Assembly (NCBI GenBank): GCA_024707255.1
Contig: JANQAC010000002.1
Span: 242,001-306,000, forward strand
DNA length: 64,000 nucleotides
Direction of reading: 5' to 3'
Source: Asticcacaulis sp.
GTDB taxonomy: Bacteria; Pseudomonadota; Alphaproteobacteria; Caulobacterales; Caulobacteraceae
The translations under genes were made by a program, and so were the position numbers. This document shows, one piece after another, positions 19,543-27,859 of the stretch (positions are counted from its first letter, which is position 1; every line of letters starts with the position of its first letter). The notes beneath the pieces were generated by a model. It was not told the DNA's origin, searched no databases, and saw only the letters and a program-made list of their open reading frames with translations.

Positions 19543-20038
19543 GGGCTTCTTCCCTCACTGGCATTACAATATCCTGAAAGATAGCATTTAATGCTTAAAA
19601 CTTGCTTTCAGTACTTGGTTAATAAGGTTAAACGAAGGCGTCCTCTCGTGGGCAATAGGTGTCAAATACTCGTTTTCTATATGGTGTAGTTGCCGTCATG
19701 ATTATTCATATATGTTGTGGGCTGTGAGTTTTTTCTGAAAATATTCTGATAAGGTCAGAATGCTGGGTGTCTACAAATGGGATGGGGTAATATAAGCTGC
19801 CGTCGTAAGGTTGGCATGTTTCGTGCATATCGTCTTGCAAACGGATAAAAGGTGGCGTTAAGGCATTTGGGTCAGGTGGAAATTTTTGGTATAAAAATAC
19901 CTTTATTTTTGCTGTGACAAAAAAGGCCAAACAGTGGCAAAAAATGCGCAAACCCTATATGCTGCATCACTTGCACCTTGACTCCGATGACGTTACACAA
20001 GCTTAATTTCAGACGGATAAAGTCGATTGGAAAACCTG
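19543..20038. other. AT-rich intergenic region, probably regulatory
   Basis: About 490 bases without a convincing gene, clearly more AT-rich than the surroundings. It separates the small minus-strand gene from the phosphoglycosyl transferase and must hold their divergent promoters. A short hairpin (GGTAT/ATACC around AAAA near 19889) is followed by T-rich DNA. I cannot assign a promoter with confidence. An 81-codon minus-strand frame here has no family features and is not called. Confidence 0.4.
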
Positions 20039-20770
20039 ATGTACTATGTAAGGGGGCAGAGCGTTCAGATTGACGGCAATGCCGATCTGACCTTGCAGTA
20101 TGCGATCATCGAAAGGTCGCGGCCGTCCTTTCGTATATTCCAGACCGTGCGCCGCCATTCGTCTGACGGACTGATCCGCCTGCTCGATATCGTGATCAGC
20201 CTGTTCGCGCTGATTTTCTTTGCGCCCGTGCTTGTTATGGTCGGCCTGATGGTAAAGGCGCAGGATGGCGGTTCGGTATTTTATGGCCAGACGCGCATCG
20301 GCCTGGGCGGCCGGGATTTTACCTGCTTCAAGTTTCGCAGCATGTTGACGGACTCGGAGGTCCGGCTCAAAAATCTGCTGGCCACCGACGCTGCTGCGCG
20401 CGCGGAGTGGATACGTGACCATAAGCTGAAGAATGATCCGCGCATCACCGGTTTTGGCCGCTTTATCCGCAAGACCAGCCTGGATGAATTCCCGCAGCTT
20501 TGGAACGTGCTGAAGGGGGATATGAGCCTGGTGGGCCCGCGTCCGATCGTCCAGGACGAAATCTGCAAGTACGGTCGCACCTTCGTGCGCTATGCTTCGG
20601 TCAAGCCTGGCATTACCGGTCTGTGGCAGGTGTCCGGCCGTAACAATGTCAGCTATCATCGCCGCGTGGCTATGGACCGCCTGTTCTGCCGCCGTCGCAA
20701 TGTGGCGCTCTATCTGTATATTCTGATAGCTACGGTGCCCAGCATCCTGGCTCAGCGCGGGTCTTACTGA
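20039..20770 (+). CDS. Monotopic phosphoglycosyl transferase (sugar transferase, WbaP/PssY C-terminal type)
   Basis: About 243 residues. This enzyme starts the EPS repeat unit by moving a sugar-1-phosphate from a UDP-sugar to undecaprenyl phosphate at the inner membrane. A re-entrant hydrophobic helix (about 40-65, RLLDIVISLFALIFFAPVLVMVG) precedes the conserved FYGQTRIGLGGR, FKFRSM, RIGRFIRKTSLDEFPQL-type block and GDMSLVGPRP. The family Asp-Glu dyad is the DE of SLDEFPQL. The C-terminus ends in the expected basic/aromatic tail (AQRGSY). I chose the ATG at 20039 over a TTG at 20027. Only the minimal catalytic domain is present, without the four-TM N-terminal part of WbaP. Confidence 0.92.
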   Translation: MYYVRGQSVQIDGNADLTLQYAIIERSRPSFRIFQTVRRHSSDGLIRLLDIVISLFALIFFAPVLVMVGLMVKAQDGGSVFYGQTRIGLGGRDFTCFKFRSMLTDSEVRLKNLLATDAAARAEWIRDHKLKNDPRITGFGRFIRKTSLDEFPQLWNVLKGDMSLVGPRPIVQDEICKYGRTFVRYASVKPGITGLWQVSGRNNVSYHRRVAMDRLFCRRRNVALYLYILIATVPSILAQRGSY

Positions 20771-20992
20771 CCGTCCGCTTGGTCATTGAAAACCTCTGAT
20801 ATTTGATCAGCATCACCGGTATTTTGGTAACTGTATCTGGCCCTGTCGGACAAGGCGCGAACTGGCGGCTGACGAGGCTCAAGAAAAGTGCAAAATCATG
20901 GGAAAATATTTACATAGTATCGCGTAATTGAAAATTATTCTCGCATTTTTGACGCTTTAAGGCTTAAATGTGGCAACTCCCAGGGGCTGTTT

Positions 20993-21793
20993 GTGAAGCG
21001 CATAACCCTTTTTGCAAAAGGCAATGTCGACGTCCATGACTCGCTGCATTCGTGTCGCGTGGGTGGTAATTTGTTGTGGAATGGCATCAATGACGTCCTG
21101 CGGCAAACCAATCCGGGACTGACGGTGCGTTTGCGTCACGAAACGCTCACCCGGTTCGATGCGCTTCTGGGGGCGGAAGGCGTGGTGCCGCCTGAGCTTT
21201 CGGCGCGTAATCTGCCGCTGGGCACCTATCCGCTGGCCAGCCAGTTCAGCCAGAATGTCTTCACGACGCCATCGGATGTCGTGATCCTGTCCATCCTGCC
21301 GGATGTGGCATCGCGGCTGGTGCGTCACAAGCGCGACGGTTTCCTGTTTTACCCGGCGGAAGCCTTAACCTGGTCTGCCGGAGACCGGGAGTGGCTGCGC
21401 AGTGAGTTTGAATCGACAGGCTCTGCCAGCGTCGAGGAGACGATGCAAAACCTCGCGGCCATCGTGAAGCGCATCCGGCAAACCAGGGATGTGCCGATCC
21501 TGGTCTACAATCTCTCGCCGGTCATTCCTGGCGATTTTGTGCATTGTTATCTGGGGCTCGATGAAACCTATGCGACCCGCATCAGGCGTTTCAATCTGGC
21601 CCTCATAGAGCTGTCTCAGGCCATCGGCATATCTATTGTCGACCTGGAGGCTATCGTGGCGCGTCATGGCGCCGACACACTGAAACTGGATGCCATGCAT
21701 CTGACGGCGGAAGGATACAGGCGGGTTGCCGAAGAGGTTGTGCGTATTCTCAACGATCTCGGCGTATTTGATGATGAGGAGACGGGTGTATGA
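20993..21793 (+). CDS. SGNH/GDSL-like hydrolase or acyltransferase in the EPS locus
   Basis: 266 residues, no signal peptide, so probably cytosolic. The N-terminal block GNVDVHDSLHS (10-20) looks like a GDSL block I with Ser17 as possible nucleophile. Near the end LKLDAMHLTAEGYRRVAEEV has Asp233 and His236 in the D-x-x-H arrangement of SGNH enzymes. SGNH proteins in polysaccharide loci commonly add or remove acyl groups. The start is GTG with AGGGG upstream. It overlaps the following GT2 gene by ATGA, so it begins a tightly coupled set: SGNH, GT2, SGNH-like, E1 alpha, E1 beta, lipoyl domain. The family assignment rests on motifs only. Confidence 0.7.
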   Translation: MKRITLFAKGNVDVHDSLHSCRVGGNLLWNGINDVLRQTNPGLTVRLRHETLTRFDALLGAEGVVPPELSARNLPLGTYPLASQFSQNVFTTPSDVVILSILPDVASRLVRHKRDGFLFYPAEALTWSAGDREWLRSEFESTGSASVEETMQNLAAIVKRIRQTRDVPILVYNLSPVIPGDFVHCYLGLDETYATRIRRFNLALIELSQAIGISIVDLEAIVARHGADTLKLDAMHLTAEGYRRVAEEVVRILNDLGVFDDEETGV

Positions 21794-22842
21794 AGGCGAG
21801 TGTAGTCATCAGATCGAAGGATGAAGCCGATCGTTTGCGGCTGACCCTGACCTCGCTGGCCTGTCAAAGCGAACCCGCTGAGGTGGTCGTGGTCAATGAC
21901 GGCTCTTCAGATCATACATCGAAGGTGCTGGCAGATGCGCCTGATAGACTGGATCTCAAGGTGGTGCGTCACGCGAAGCCGGCGGGCCGGTCGGCAGCGG
22001 CGAATGCCGGCGCGGAAAAGGCGACGGGCGACATCCTGATATTTCTCGATGGCGACACCCTGGCGGCGCCGGATTTCGTGGCACGGCATATGGAGCGTCA
22101 CAGGGAAAAGCCAAATCTCATTGTGCGCGGTGAAACCTATCACCTGCGCTGCACGCGGCCCTTCCTTGATCCGGAAACCGGTACGGCCAAGCCGGGGGAA
22201 GAAGAGCGCGTCGCCCGCATGTCGGCTTCGGAACGATCGCGGTCACTGGTCACGCGCGCGCAGATCGAGACGGATTTTGCCAGTATTGACCGTCGTGGCC
22301 AGCCGGGCATCTATCCTGGATTTGGTCCGCGCCGTCTGTATGATCTCGAAATGGAGGCCCTGCGGGCGCCGGTCGATTGCGGTGTCCTGTGGACGGCGGC
22401 CTCGGGCGCCAACCAGTCTCTCTCCCGAGCCGCCTTCATTGCCTCCGGCGGGTTCCACCCCAGCATCAGCATCAACGAGCACCGGGAACTGGCTTTGCGG
22501 CTGTGTTTGTCAGGCATGTCGATGACCGCCTGCGAAGGACGCAGCTATCACATGACCCATCGCAGCGGCTGGCGTGATCCGCTGGAAGATCTCGAATGGG
22601 AAGACATTTTCTATGCGGCGCACCCCCGGCCCGACGTGGCGCTCATGCCCCTGTTCTGGCAAAGCCTGAGCGAACTGGACTCGGTGCCAGAGGCAGCGCG
22701 CATCCTGTCCCTGCCGCAACTGGCCGAGGCGGCTGCAAGCTGTGCCGGTCTGGAAGGACGTGAGACGGTTCGTGCCGCCTATATCGCCGCCCAAGTCAAT
22801 AACGACAGGGCCATGGCGTCAAGCCTGGCGGGCGAGGCATGA
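21790..22842 (+). CDS. Glycosyltransferase family 2
   Basis: 350-residue GT-A enzyme. The N-terminal ASVVIRSKDEADRLRLTLTSL and VVVVNDGSSDHT form the nucleotide-binding part. FLDGDTLAAPDF carries the metal-binding DxD (DGD). The acceptor side has SGANQSLSRAAFIASGGF followed by NEHRELALRL, which resembles the ED/Q-x-x-RW catalytic region of GT2. There is no membrane segment. The start overlaps the upstream SGNH gene by 4 bases and the end overlaps the next gene by 4 bases, so the protein is made in step with both. It presumably adds a sugar that the neighbouring acyl-modification genes act on. Confidence 0.88.
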   Translation: MKASVVIRSKDEADRLRLTLTSLACQSEPAEVVVVNDGSSDHTSKVLADAPDRLDLKVVRHAKPAGRSAAANAGAEKATGDILIFLDGDTLAAPDFVARHMERHREKPNLIVRGETYHLRCTRPFLDPETGTAKPGEEERVARMSASERSRSLVTRAQIETDFASIDRRGQPGIYPGFGPRRLYDLEMEALRAPVDCGVLWTAASGANQSLSRAAFIASGGFHPSISINEHRELALRLCLSGMSMTACEGRSYHMTHRSGWRDPLEDLEWEDIFYAAHPRPDVALMPLFWQSLSELDSVPEAARILSLPQLAEAAASCAGLEGRETVRAAYIAAQVNNDRAMASSLAGEA

Positions 22843-23696
22843 CACGGATTCAACTGGCCGCATGGGTTACGGAAACTGAGCGCCTGGCGCTTTCCTCCGC
22901 CGAAGGTTCGCTCAATGCGGCCCTCGAAGCGGAAGCTTTTGGCCTGACCTGCACGGCTGTGGGGGCGGCGGCTGACCTGACACAGGTGTCGGCGGGAACG
23001 AGCCGGCTGATATCGCTGGCGACGCAACTGGCCTCTCTCGATACGCCCTGGGCTGAGGTTCAGGCGGAACTGTCCGCGTGGATTTCAGACCTCGTCGGAA
23101 CCGGTGATCCGGTGCTGGTGGCCACCGTTTTCCGTTGTGTTCCCGCTCAGCACGACCCGGAAGGCAAACTGTTGACGCGCATCCGGCGGCTGAATCTTCT
23201 GGCCGCCGAGTTGTCGCGTGAATTTGGCGTATTTGTTGTCGACCTCGATCGCGTGCTGACCGATATCGGCGGCATGGCGCTGGAAACCGATTACCGTTTG
23301 CAGGGCAAGCTGGCTGCGGATGTGGCCGGACAGGCCCTGGCGATGTGCGTGGCGACGAATGCCCTCGATCTTTACATCCCCTTCGAAGCGCAGGAACGGA
23401 CGCTTGCCTGTCTCAGGGCGCATGACCAGGCCGTGCATCCCGAAGCCGTTCTGACGCCGGCCAACCTGATGAGCATGGGCAGCGGCCGGCGCCGGCAGCG
23501 CGTTTCGACGAATACCGATGCCGTTCAGGAAGACCAGGTGCGCTGGCTGATCGATCAGGTCCTGAAGCGAAAAATCGGCCTGGGTGAAGCGTCGCAAAAA
23601 CTCATCATGGCCGTACGCCGTCGGGGGGCGAAGGAGAGCTTTACCCTTATCGCGGCTGGAATGGCGCGTCTTATCGGCCGAAGGAGAGCCGCATAG
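22839..23696 (+). CDS. SGNH-like protein lacking the catalytic motifs
   Basis: 285 residues. The region 87-170 (PVLVATVFRCVPAQHD, RIRRLNLLAAELSREFGV, FVVDLDRVL) aligns by eye with 166-250 of the SGNH-like protein at 20993 (ILVYNLSPVIPGD, RIRRFNLALIELSQAIGI, SIVDLEAIV). At the place of D-A-M-H there is D-Y-R-L (151-154), so the catalytic His is missing. The N-terminus has no D-S-L block either. It is likely a non-catalytic paralogue, perhaps a partner or scaffold. The basic C-terminus (KRKIGLGEASQKL, GRRRAA) could bind a partner. It is followed after 2 bases by the E1 alpha gene. The annotation is based on this resemblance only. Confidence 0.55.
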   Translation: MTRIQLAAWVTETERLALSSAEGSLNAALEAEAFGLTCTAVGAAADLTQVSAGTSRLISLATQLASLDTPWAEVQAELSAWISDLVGTGDPVLVATVFRCVPAQHDPEGKLLTRIRRLNLLAAELSREFGVFVVDLDRVLTDIGGMALETDYRLQGKLAADVAGQALAMCVATNALDLYIPFEAQERTLACLRAHDQAVHPEAVLTPANLMSMGSGRRRQRVSTNTDAVQEDQVRWLIDQVLKRKIGLGEASQKLIMAVRRRGAKESFTLIAAGMARLIGRRRAA

Positions 23697-23698
23697 TA

Positions 23699-24624
23699 AT
23701 GGATCAGATTGAGGCCCTGCGGGGCATGTTGCTTATTCGGGCCTTCGAGGATGGTCTGGCGGCGCGCAAGGATCACGGCTTCCAGCTCCTGTCGTCAGGC
23801 GAAGAGGCCGTGGCGGTGGGGCTGGCCGCCGCGCTCCAGCCTGGCGATCAGCTTCTGACCGGCGGTCGTTCCATTGGTCCGGCCCTGGCGCGCGGTGTGA
23901 AGCCCGCGCACCTGATGGCGGAACTGCTGGCCAAGGTCGGCGGCATCAATCGCGGCCGGGCGGGCCGCGGGCACCTGTCCGATCCGGACGCCGGCTTCTT
24001 TGGCTCCCACGCGGTGGTGGCCGGCAATATCAGCATCGCGGCCGGTGTGGCGCTGGCCCGACAGATGGCAAATGATCCCGGTATTGTCGTGATCCTGTTC
24101 GGAGATGGCGCATCGGGCGCGGGGGGCTTTATGAAAGCCTCAACATGGCGGCTTTGTGGAACCTGCCGCTTCTGTTTGTCTGCAACAACAACCAGTTGTC
24201 CGTTTCCACCCCGCGCGAGGCGGCGGTGGCGGCGCAGAATATTTCGGACATCGGCGCTACCTTCGGGCTGTGGACGCGTGCGGTCGACGGCCTCGATGTC
24301 GAAGCCGTTGCGGAGGCTGCAAGGGAAGCGGTGGATCATATCCGCCAGGGCAAGGGACCGGCTTTCCTTGAATGCGCCTCCATCCGCCTGCGTTCCCATT
24401 CGACCACGGCGCGCGAAACCCGCAGCCGCGACGAACTGGCGGCGCTCAAACTGCGTTGCCCGATCGAACGCTACGTGGCCTATCTGCAAACGACTGGGCA
24501 TCTTGACGACATAAGGACAACGCAACTGCGCGAGGAGGCCCTGCAGCGCGCCGCCGAAGCCATGGCGTTCGCGGAAGCCTCGCCCTATCCTGACGCTGCA
24601 GAGGTCTTGCAGCATGTTGGATGA
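23699..24624 (+). pseudogene. 2-oxoacid dehydrogenase E1 alpha subunit (TPP-dependent), frameshifted
   Basis: About 308 residues when joined, near the size of pyruvate/acetoin dehydrogenase E1 alpha. E1 uses thiamine diphosphate to decarboxylate a 2-oxoacid and load the acyl group on a lipoyl domain. The TPP motif GDGASGAGG is followed by FVCNNNQLSVSTP, the GDG-x-NN signature. GRAGRGHLSDPDAGFFGSHAVVAGNI matches the active-site region with its conserved His. The break is at six G (24121-24126), where a seventh restores GLYESLNMAALWNLPLL. It overlaps E1 beta by 11 bases. No E2 catalytic domain or E3 gene is nearby, so this is not a standard complex operon. The frame break is probably a sequence error. 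Confidence 0.88.
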
Positions 24625-25601
24625 TAAGATGATGACCACACGCATGTTCTTCCGTGAGGCTGTGGCGCGCGCGGTGCGCGAGGAAATGAAGCGGGACGAC
24701 AAAGTGTTTGTCCTGGGCCAGGATGTCGGTTCCTTTGGCGGCTCCTACCGCGAATTCGACGGCCTTTTCAAGGAGTTTGGTCCGAAGCGCGTCAGGGATA
24801 CGCCGGTAGCCGAGGCGGCTTCGGTCGGGATCGCAGCCGGGGCGGCGGCGGCCGGTTTCCGGCCCCTGGTCGTTATCACCTATATGGACTTCCTGATGAT
24901 CGGCTTCGACGCGCTGATCAACTATGCCGCCAAGCTGCGCTACAAGACTGCCGGGGGGCTGACCGCGCCGATGGTCGTCAAAACCACGGCCGGGGCGCAA
25001 GGGCAGGGCGTGGCCCACTCCCAGTGCATCGAAGCCTGGCTGATGAGCGTGCCCGGCCTGACGGTGGTGGCGCCTTCGACGCCGGCAGATGCTTACGGGC
25101 TGATGAAGACGGCCCTGCGCAGCGACGGGCCGGTGGTATTTGTCGATCACAAAAAGCTGTTCCCCGCGCCGGGCGATGTGCCGGTGGCCGAAACCGCCAC
25201 GCCGTTTGGTGAAGCCTGCATCCGCCGCGAAGGCGCCGACGTCACCATCACCTGCCACAGCTATATGGTCCGTATAGCTCTGGACGCGGCGGCGAGATCT
25301 TGAAAAGGAAGGCATTTCCTGCGAAGTCGTCGATCTGCGCAGCCTGGCGCCGCTCGATTTGAACACCATTGCCGCTTCGGTCGAGCGTACAGGTCGTCTG
25401 CTGACTCTCGAAGAAGGCCAGACCACCTGCGGCGTCGGCGTTGAAGTGGCCAGCCAGGTATTTGAAAAGATCGGCTACCGGCCCTGGACGAGAGTGGGCG
25501 CCCTGCGCGCGCCGGTTTCTTCCAATCCGGTGCTGGAAGCGGCTTGTGTACCCAATGCGGCGCGTGTTGAAGAGGCCGTTCGTCACCTTCTCGGCAAGTG
25601 A
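24614..25601 (+). pseudogene. 2-oxoacid dehydrogenase E1 beta subunit, frameshifted
   Basis: About 328 residues joined, the usual E1 beta length. The N-terminal half has MFFREAVARAVREEM, FVLGQDVGSFGG, RVRDTPVAEAASVGIAAGAA and the GQGVAHSQCIEAWLMSVPGL block that faces the alpha-subunit cofactor. The C-terminal transketolase domain (CEVVDLRSLAPLDLNTI, TLEEGQTTCGVGVEVAS) is in another frame. The junction is near 25293-25297, where one extra base or two missing bases would explain it (DAAADLEKEGISC). The start at 24614 lies inside the alpha gene. Together with the alpha subunit and the lipoyl domain 30 bases downstream, it could make an acyl-lipoyl carrier. The substrate is not predictable from the sequence. 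Confidence 0.87.
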
Positions 25602-25631
25602 TTGCCGGTAAATACCCATTTGGAGAATAAA

Positions 25632-25937
25632 ATGATCTATCAGTTGTCAGTCCCCGCAGCCGTTCCGGGCGTTGAGGAAATCCGCATCCTGGAATGGCAT
25701 GGCGAGGCCGGCGCAAGTTTCGAACCGGGTGACCTGATCGTGGAACTGGAAACGCACAAGGCTATTGTCGAGGTGCGCGCCGGACAGAAGGGGACGCTGC
25801 GCAGCGTCCTGGCTGATCCGGGTGACTGGAAAGCCATCGGTCTGCGCCTGGCCCTGTTCAGCGATGAGGCCGATGAGGCCCTGCCGGCAGCCGATGCCGA
25901 AGCCGGCGATCTGCTGGTCGAGTTTGATGTTACCTGA
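25632..25937 (+). CDS. Free-standing lipoyl-domain protein
   Basis: 101 residues that form just one lipoyl domain. The attachment hairpin reads LIVELETHKAIVEVRA with Lys43 in the E-T-x-K-A position of E2 lipoyl domains. The first half has the usual G-E-x-G turn before it, and GTLRSVLADPGDWKAIGLRLALFS is the matching second half. No peripheral-subunit-binding or acyltransferase domain follows, so it cannot act as E2. I chose the ATG at 25632 because GGAGA stands 6-10 bases upstream. It follows E1 beta and ends at a strong terminator. By analogy with free lipoate carriers such as GcvH and LbpA, it may shuttle the acyl group made by E1. That role is inference. Confidence 0.85.
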   Translation: MIYQLSVPAAVPGVEEIRILEWHGEAGASFEPGDLIVELETHKAIVEVRAGQKGTLRSVLADPGDWKAIGLRLALFSDEADEALPAADAEAGDLLVEFDVT

Positions 25938-25942
25938 ATAAG

Positions 25943-25972
25943 AAAAAGCCGGTCTGATCAGACCGGCTTTTT
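25943..25972. terminator. Bidirectional rho-independent terminator
   Basis: A perfect 30-base palindrome: AAAAA, GCC, GGTCTGATCAGACC, GGC, TTTTT. The GC-rich 10-bp stem has a T-run on each strand, between the convergent lipoyl-domain and SGNH-like genes, so it can end both transcripts. Confidence 0.92.
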
Positions 25973-25983
25973 ACTTCATAAGT

Positions 25984-27348
25984 TTAATTGACGGCGGCAG
26001 CAGGCGTCTTGGCCTGCTCCAGGTCCGACAGGCCCTGCAGGATGCTTTCCCGCAGGGCGACCTGCATCAGGCCGCTCTGGTGGATGCCGTCCGGCAGATG
26101 CTGCGCGCCGCCAAGTTGGGCAGCCATGGCGTCGACATCTATGATGGTAAAATCGCGTGTTTCGGCAATATCGGTCAGCATCAGGTTCCATTCCTTGGCG
26201 GCGATATTCGACAAGGTGTCGCTGAGCGGTGCATCGAAGCCCATATAGCTCGAAATATCCTCATAGCCTGAAGTCGACATGCGATTCAGCACCATCAGAT
26301 GGCCGCCCGTCGTGCGGTGAAGCCCGTCGATCAGGCGTTCGTAGTCCCGCTTTATGGTCTCGACGGGACGCTTTACTGTTTCAAACGCGGTGGCCAGCCA
26401 GGTGCGCACGGCCGGACCGGCGGCGGCCTGATAGTGGCGCATGACGTGCAGGTAATAGCCCAGTTTGCGATGGCGCAGGATCGACTGGGGCTCAACGGCC
26501 AGCGACACCAGAACCGCATCCGCGGCGCCCGTGCGCTGGATGCCGTTTGAGGTGAAGATGGAATACTCATCCTTGATGGGCGTGTGCCGCATCACGGACA
26601 GCATGGTGCCGATAAACATCCAGTCATCGGCCGATGGCGGCATGCTCAGGGCACGGAAATAACCATAGACATCGTCAGCAATGGCCTGAAACTGCGCCGG
26701 TGTGCGTTCAATCTGATCGAGCAGGATCGGCAGGCACGGGGCAATCGGATGATCGGGCACGACCACGAATTGCGAGGCGGCGCGCCTGGCCTCGAACATT
26801 TCCAGGAAGGCGCATTGTTCGCCCTGGATGACACCCGATACATCACAGACGCCAAGGCACAGCAGGGTGGTGGGGTTTTCACCACCATCGGACCACCAGC
26901 CCCGGCTGCGGCCATGCCAGCCGGGCAGGAGGCCGGCCCGCGTGTCGGCCAGACCCGTCATGCGCCGTCCCGCCAGCATCAGATGCCGCAGGGTATCGGC
27001 GCTGCCATCCCCGGTTTTTTCATTGGTTTCCAGATGCGCAATGACCGTATCGGCATCCCATGGGTCGCTGCTGCGAATGCTGAGATAGCCGCCGCGCGCA
27101 ATCTTTGGGTCGAGGCTCAGTATGCCGCTGACTCGCGGCGCCAGAGCGACCTGCAACTCCTGTTCTTCGGCGAAAGGCGAGGGCGCGGTGACACGGGCGC
27201 CGGTCGGCTCCAGGGTGATGTTGCAGTAGGCGATGGGCTGGTTGGCAAGGCACATCTGGCCGCTTTCGCGCAGCCAGCGGACGCTCGACCGGACGATCGT
27301 GTAACCATCGGCCTTCAACTGGCCCAGCGTCAGCGCCACCCTGGTCAT
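25984..27348 (-). CDS. Large SGNH-like protein paired with a lipoyl-like protein
   Basis: 454 residues, no signal peptide. The C-terminal part has LMVLNRMSTSGYEDISSYMG-type sequence, FTIIDVDAMAAQLGG and HLPDGIHQSGLMQVAL. The D-G-I-H matches the catalytic D-x-x-H of SGNH enzymes and of the protein at 20993. The first about 100 residues (VRWLRESGQMCLANQPIAY, then QELQVALAPRVSGILSLDP) resemble a degenerate biotinyl/lipoyl fold, which I propose only tentatively. The ATG at 27348 overlaps the stop of the upstream lipoyl-like gene (ATGA). An earlier GTG at 27366 is possible. It converges on the E1/lipoyl operon and very likely belongs to the same system, perhaps as the enzyme using the carried group. 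Confidence 0.6.
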   Translation of the reverse strand: MTRVALTLGQLKADGYTIVRSSVRWLRESGQMCLANQPIAYCNITLEPTGARVTAPSPFAEEQELQVALAPRVSGILSLDPKIARGGYLSIRSSDPWDADTVIAHLETNEKTGDGSADTLRHLMLAGRRMTGLADTRAGLLPGWHGRSRGWWSDGGENPTTLLCLGVCDVSGVIQGEQCAFLEMFEARRAASQFVVVPDHPIAPCLPILLDQIERTPAQFQAIADDVYGYFRALSMPPSADDWMFIGTMLSVMRHTPIKDEYSIFTSNGIQRTGAADAVLVSLAVEPQSILRHRKLGYYLHVMRHYQAAAGPAVRTWLATAFETVKRPVETIKRDYERLIDGLHRTTGGHLMVLNRMSTSGYEDISSYMGFDAPLSDTLSNIAAKEWNLMLTDIAETRDFTIIDVDAMAAQLGGAQHLPDGIHQSGLMQVALRESILQGLSDLEQAKTPAAAVN

Positions 27349-27713
27349 CTGTTGTTTCCGGTCCACATACCTTCGTGATGGATGATGCCGGCGGTTGTTA
27401 CCCGCACGGCGCGGGCCGGGGCCTGATCGAGCGGTTCGTCCGCCGTTGTGCTGAAGAGGGCAATCGGGGCATCCAGCTCAAAATATTCGCCCGGCTGAGC
27501 CTTGAACTGACGCAGAAAAGCCGGCTCGCGCAGGATCAGGCGATAATATGAAACTGGCGGGCATTCCTGGGCGAAGGCGCTGCCGAGATCGATGCTCAGG
27601 TCCATGAACTTGCTGCCCAGCTTAAGGGCCTCGCCTTCGGCGGTATAAAGACATTCAACGGTGGCGCCCGTCATCTGTGGAATAATCAGGGGCAGGCGTA
27701 GTTCGTATATCAT
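27345..27713 (-). CDS. Lipoyl-like domain protein without the lipoyl lysine
   Basis: 122 residues. It aligns along its length with the lipoyl-domain protein at 25632. Both begin MIY(E/Q)L, both have the GEA turn, and they end (A/L)ALFS followed by x-x-ADE. Where that protein has ELETHKA, this one has DLSIDLG, so no lysine is present for lipoylation. The insert AFAQECPPVSYYRLILREPAFLR is longer than a normal second half. The start at 27713 gives the lipoyl-like N-terminus. The frame extends upstream to 27812 without family features. Overlap ATGA with the SGNH-like gene shows co-translation. It could dock with the E1 or with the SGNH protein as a non-catalytic mimic. Confidence 0.6.
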   Translation of the reverse strand: MIYELRLPLIIPQMTGATVECLYTAEGEALKLGSKFMDLSIDLGSAFAQECPPVSYYRLILREPAFLRQFKAQPGEYFELDAPIALFSTTADEPLDQAPARAVRVTTAGIIHHEGMWTGNNR

Positions 27714-27859
27714 TTCAAATCTCGGTCGGGGTTTGAAGTCTGTATAATATTGCAGCCTAGCGTTAAGCGGGTACAAGGGAAAGCTGCAATATGTCGACGC
27801 CCGGTCAGGCAACGCGGCTGGGCTGTCAAATTCTGTTACACTGTTATGGCTTTTTCATT

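Noticed and set aside
19706..19951. An 81-codon minus-strand frame upstream of the phosphoglycosyl transferase
   Set aside because: AT-rich region, no ribosome site, no recognisable domain. More likely promoter DNA.
12311..24126. Short G-tracts in EPS genes as phase-variable switches
   Set aside because: Tracts are only five or six bases, and the same kind of break affects glpK, glcB, gcd and putA, which are not surface-variation genes. Sequence error explains all cases.
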